From Microcaldota archaeon (GTDB lineage: Archaea > Micrarchaeota > Micrarchaeia > Micrarchaeales > CABMGC01): a DNA stretch of 6,504 nt. Both the position numbers and the translations under genes were made by a program. Below, in pieces: positions 5,688 to 6,504 of the stretch. The DNA lies in the NCBI GenBank assembly GCA_027328265.1, contig DAHVVD010000026.1, positions 1-6,504 of the forward strand, given 5' to 3'. Within the stretch, counting starts at the first letter, position 1. Each line of letters opens with the position of its first letter. A model generated the notes under the pieces. That model did no database searches and had not been told where the DNA came from. It saw only the letters and a list, made by a program, of their open reading frames with translations.

Positions 5688-6356
5688 ATGGCAACAACAC
5701 CTTCAGGTTTAAGGATAGCACTATTAGAGCAAAGATTGACCTTTCCACAAACAATGGAGTTTGCAAAAACCAAGACACTGCCTAGCAACAAGGATGTAAG
5801 CCCTCTTCTAAGAAGTGGCGGTTTAAGAGGAGATTTTCGTACCGGTACAATAGTCGTTGCAGAAGACCCAGGTAAGAAACTTGGAGCGACGGTTAAGTTT
5901 GATGATGTAGTTGTACCAATTCCAGAAAGGTTCCGAGGCATGAAAGACGTAGCGCTTGTCTGCGAGTACTCAGATTATACATTCCAAAACGGCGTCAAAA
6001 ACGGCGTATTGACCATGGAAAAAAATATAATAGTGGTCAAAAATTATCCTAAGACAAGTGGGTGGTATCTGCCTCATGAAGACACAATGATACCCCACGG
6101 GAAGCAGGTAAGCTCTTCAGATCAAAATGCTCTTTATCTATATCGCGCTGAAGGTGCATACGCTGGCTTCGTGGTTCGCGGCGGCGGCTACGACGGGCGG
6201 AGCGTCGATCTCGACTGCAGGGCTGGGGTCGAGTTGCGGGTGGCGCAATACATCGAGGAGAGCAACGGAGGCCACGAAGTGGCCACGCCAAAAAGAGAGA
6301 CTGCTAATAGAGCACAACCAACAGACGTTGATCTAAAGAATGGTCTCAGGCAATAG
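5688..6356 (+). CDS. Hypothetical protein of unknown function, with a GC-rich C-terminal block
   Basis: I do not recognise this 222-residue protein. It has no signal peptide or membrane helix and is predicted to be soluble. Residues 50-120 look like a compact beta-rich domain (RTGTIVVAEDPGKKLGATVKFDDVVVPIP, then KDVALVCEYSDYTF and EKNIIVVKNYP). A Gly-rich stretch follows (AYAGFVVRGGGYDGR, about 157-171), then a polar, probably disordered tail from about 192. There are two cysteines, C92 and C177. A four-codon in-frame duplication gives QNGV-KNGV at 100-107. Base composition changes sharply within the gene: 5701-5760 is 38% GC, while 6181-6240 is about 73% GC. The promoter is strong and the gene ends 10 bp from the convergent ndk stop. 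The start at 5688 is fixed by the TATA position. That it is a real gene is likely, given the promoter and uninterrupted frame; its function is not inferable here. Confidence 0.75.
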   Translation: MATTPSGLRIALLEQRLTFPQTMEFAKTKTLPSNKDVSPLLRSGGLRGDFRTGTIVVAEDPGKKLGATVKFDDVVVPIPERFRGMKDVALVCEYSDYTFQNGVKNGVLTMEKNIIVVKNYPKTSGWYLPHEDTMIPHGKQVSSSDQNALYLYRAEGAYAGFVVRGGGYDGRSVDLDCRAGVELRVAQYIEESNGGHEVATPKRETANRAQPTDVDLKNGLRQ

Positions 6357-6366
6357 AATAAAACAG

Positions 6367-6504
6367 TCAGCCGAAGAAGTTCTTGTACTTGAAGAGTTCA
6401 GAAGGAGTGAACCATACCTTTATCTCGCGCTCCGCAGACTCTTGGCTGTCCGAGACATGAACTATGTTCCTTATCGATCTCTTCTCCTTGTCCGCTCGCC
6501 CGTA
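6367..6504 (-). CDS. ndk: Nucleoside diphosphate kinase, C-terminal 45 residues (N-terminus off window)
   Basis: This cytoplasmic enzyme moves the gamma-phosphate from ATP to other nucleoside diphosphates through a phosphohistidine, balancing NTP and dNTP pools. The visible end contains the family signature RNIVHVSDSQESAEREI, whose His (NIVH) is the phosphorylated catalytic residue. It is followed by KVWFTPSELFKYKNFFG and a TGA stop at 6367-6369. Before the signature lies YGRADKEKRSI, corresponding to the segment between the RG loop and the active-site His in archaeal-type enzymes. The frame is open to the right edge and about 100 residues are missing. It is convergent with the unknown gene, with 10 bp between the stop codons. 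Confidence 0.93.
   Translation of the reverse strand, partial: YGRADKEKRSIRNIVHVSDSQESAEREIKVWFTPSELFKYKNFFG

Noticed and set aside
6049..6291. An 80-codon minus-strand frame and a plus-strand frame (6127-6336) over the GC-rich island.
   Set aside because: GC-rich DNA has few stop codons, so such frames are expected. Both are Arg/Ser-rich without a start signal or recognisable fold.

Overview
The window looks like chromosomal DNA from an archaeon, probably a small-genome lineage such as a DPANN/Micrarchaeota-type organism; the phylum is inferred and not demonstrated. Four things support an archaeal origin. TATA-like boxes of the type CTTATAAA or TTTTAAATA sit about 26-33 bp upstream of start codons. 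Several genes appear leaderless or nearly so, while the internal gene of a two-gene operon carries a Shine-Dalgarno site (GGGAG). The tRNA gene has no encoded CCA. The large exported protein is a membrane-anchored, sequon-rich beta-helix protein. The lysyl-tRNA synthetase is class II, which is not the usual form in Euryarchaeota.

Layout from left to right: lysS (minus strand, C-terminus off the left edge); a 128-bp gap with nested inverted repeats; a vapB-vapC toxin-antitoxin operon (minus strand) with a repeat-containing operator/promoter; tRNA-Thr(CGU) (minus strand); a short divergent promoter region; a 992-residue membrane-anchored right-handed beta-helix surface protein (plus strand); a 100-residue MIP18/DUF59 Fe-S assembly factor with its own promoter (plus strand); a 222-residue protein of unknown function behind a strong promoter (plus strand); and, convergent with it, the last 45 codons of nucleoside diphosphate kinase (minus strand, N-terminus off the right edge).

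The genes do not form one pathway. Housekeeping genes (lysS, tRNA-Thr, the DUF59 gene, ndk) are interspersed with accessory ones (vapBC, the surface protein, the unknown gene). vapBC lies between tRNA-Thr and lysS and is flanked by an 11-bp direct repeat, which may mark an insertion.

The most distinctive observation is in the surface protein. Its ectodomain is four tandem beta-helix modules, and all 28 cysteines fit one eight-position template. Two modules each lack a matched pair of positions, which suggests a specific disulfide map (1-2, 3-4, 5-7, 6-8). The second is the unknown gene, an AT-rich reading frame with a sharply bounded, very GC-rich block near its C-terminus.
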